NCBI GenBank assembly: GCA_913061385.1
Contig: CAJXTM010000205.1
Coordinates: forward strand, 1-6,756
Reading direction: 5' to 3'
DNA: 6,756 nt
Origin: an uncultured Rhodopirellula sp.
Lineage (GTDB): Bacteria > Planctomycetota > Planctomycetia > Pirellulales > Pirellulaceae
Of this stretch, positions 6,709 through 6,756 are shown piece by piece (position 1 is the stretch's first letter; every line of letters begins with the position of its first letter). The notes under the pieces are model-generated. The model worked only from the letters and a program-made list of their open reading frames with translations. It did not search any database and was not told the origin of the DNA. Made by a program: the position numbers and the translations under genes.

Positions 6709-6756
6709 CTGTCTCTTATACACATCTCCGAGCCCACGAGACCGAGGCTGATCTCG
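6709..6756 (-). other. Illumina Nextera i7-side adapter, reverse orientation (sequencing artefact)
   Basis: Exact reverse complement of positions 1-48: Tn5 mosaic end at 6709-6727, read-2 segment at 6728-6742, index complement CGAGGCTG at 6743-6750 and the P7 remnant at 6751-6756. Genomic sequence ends at 6708. The same adapter on both ends indicates a fragment amplified with a single tagging primer, so 49-6708 is probably one complete amplified insert. Confidence 0.98.

Noticed and set aside
1..6756. Composite transposon bounded by terminal inverted repeats
   Set aside because: The repeats contain a complete Nextera adapter with index and primer remnant, and no transposase gene is present.

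Overview
The window is one metagenome-style fragment. Real sequence runs from 49 to 6708, between two identical 48-bp Illumina Nextera adapter copies in inverted orientation (1-48 and 6709-6756). These ends are library artefacts, not transposon ends. Both terminal genes are therefore cut, and their translations run into adapter sequence. Gene content suggests a planctomycete (Pirellulales/Rhodopirellula-like). The evidence is the thioredoxin-like protein with a CYRCRYG motif, the hemerythrin-like protein of a type I associate with planctomycetes, moderate GC, long intergenic DNA and mostly absent Shine-Dalgarno sequences. This assignment is recalled from protein style, not computed.

Layout: (1) 49-617, minus: ThiF/MoeB/HesA-type E1-like adenylyltransferase, 3' end missing. 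(2) 743-1717, plus: epmA, complete, divergent from the first gene. (3) 1785-2300, plus: hemerythrin/HHE-like protein with a strong ribosome binding site. (4) 2349-5132, minus: a 927-residue MMPL/RND-family transporter, convergent with gene 3. (5) 5133-6167: about 1 kb without a confident gene, holding several short coding-like stretches on both strands that may be gene debris. (6) 6168-6198: intrinsic terminator for the minus strand. (7) 6216-6708, minus: C-terminal 163 residues of a thioredoxin-fold protein, 5' end missing.

The genes do not form an obvious single pathway. The E1-like enzyme serves sulfur-carrier activation (thiamine or molybdopterin type). EpmA lysylates elongation factor P. 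The hemerythrin-like protein probably binds a metal or oxygen species. The MMPL protein is a proton-driven inner-membrane exporter, and the thioredoxin-like protein is probably redox-active. I see no defence system, CRISPR array, RNA gene or real mobile element. The points most worth a second look are the adapter contamination, which would create chimeric protein records, the mosaic of broken frames at 5276-6150, and the altered metal-ligand set of the hemerythrin-like protein.
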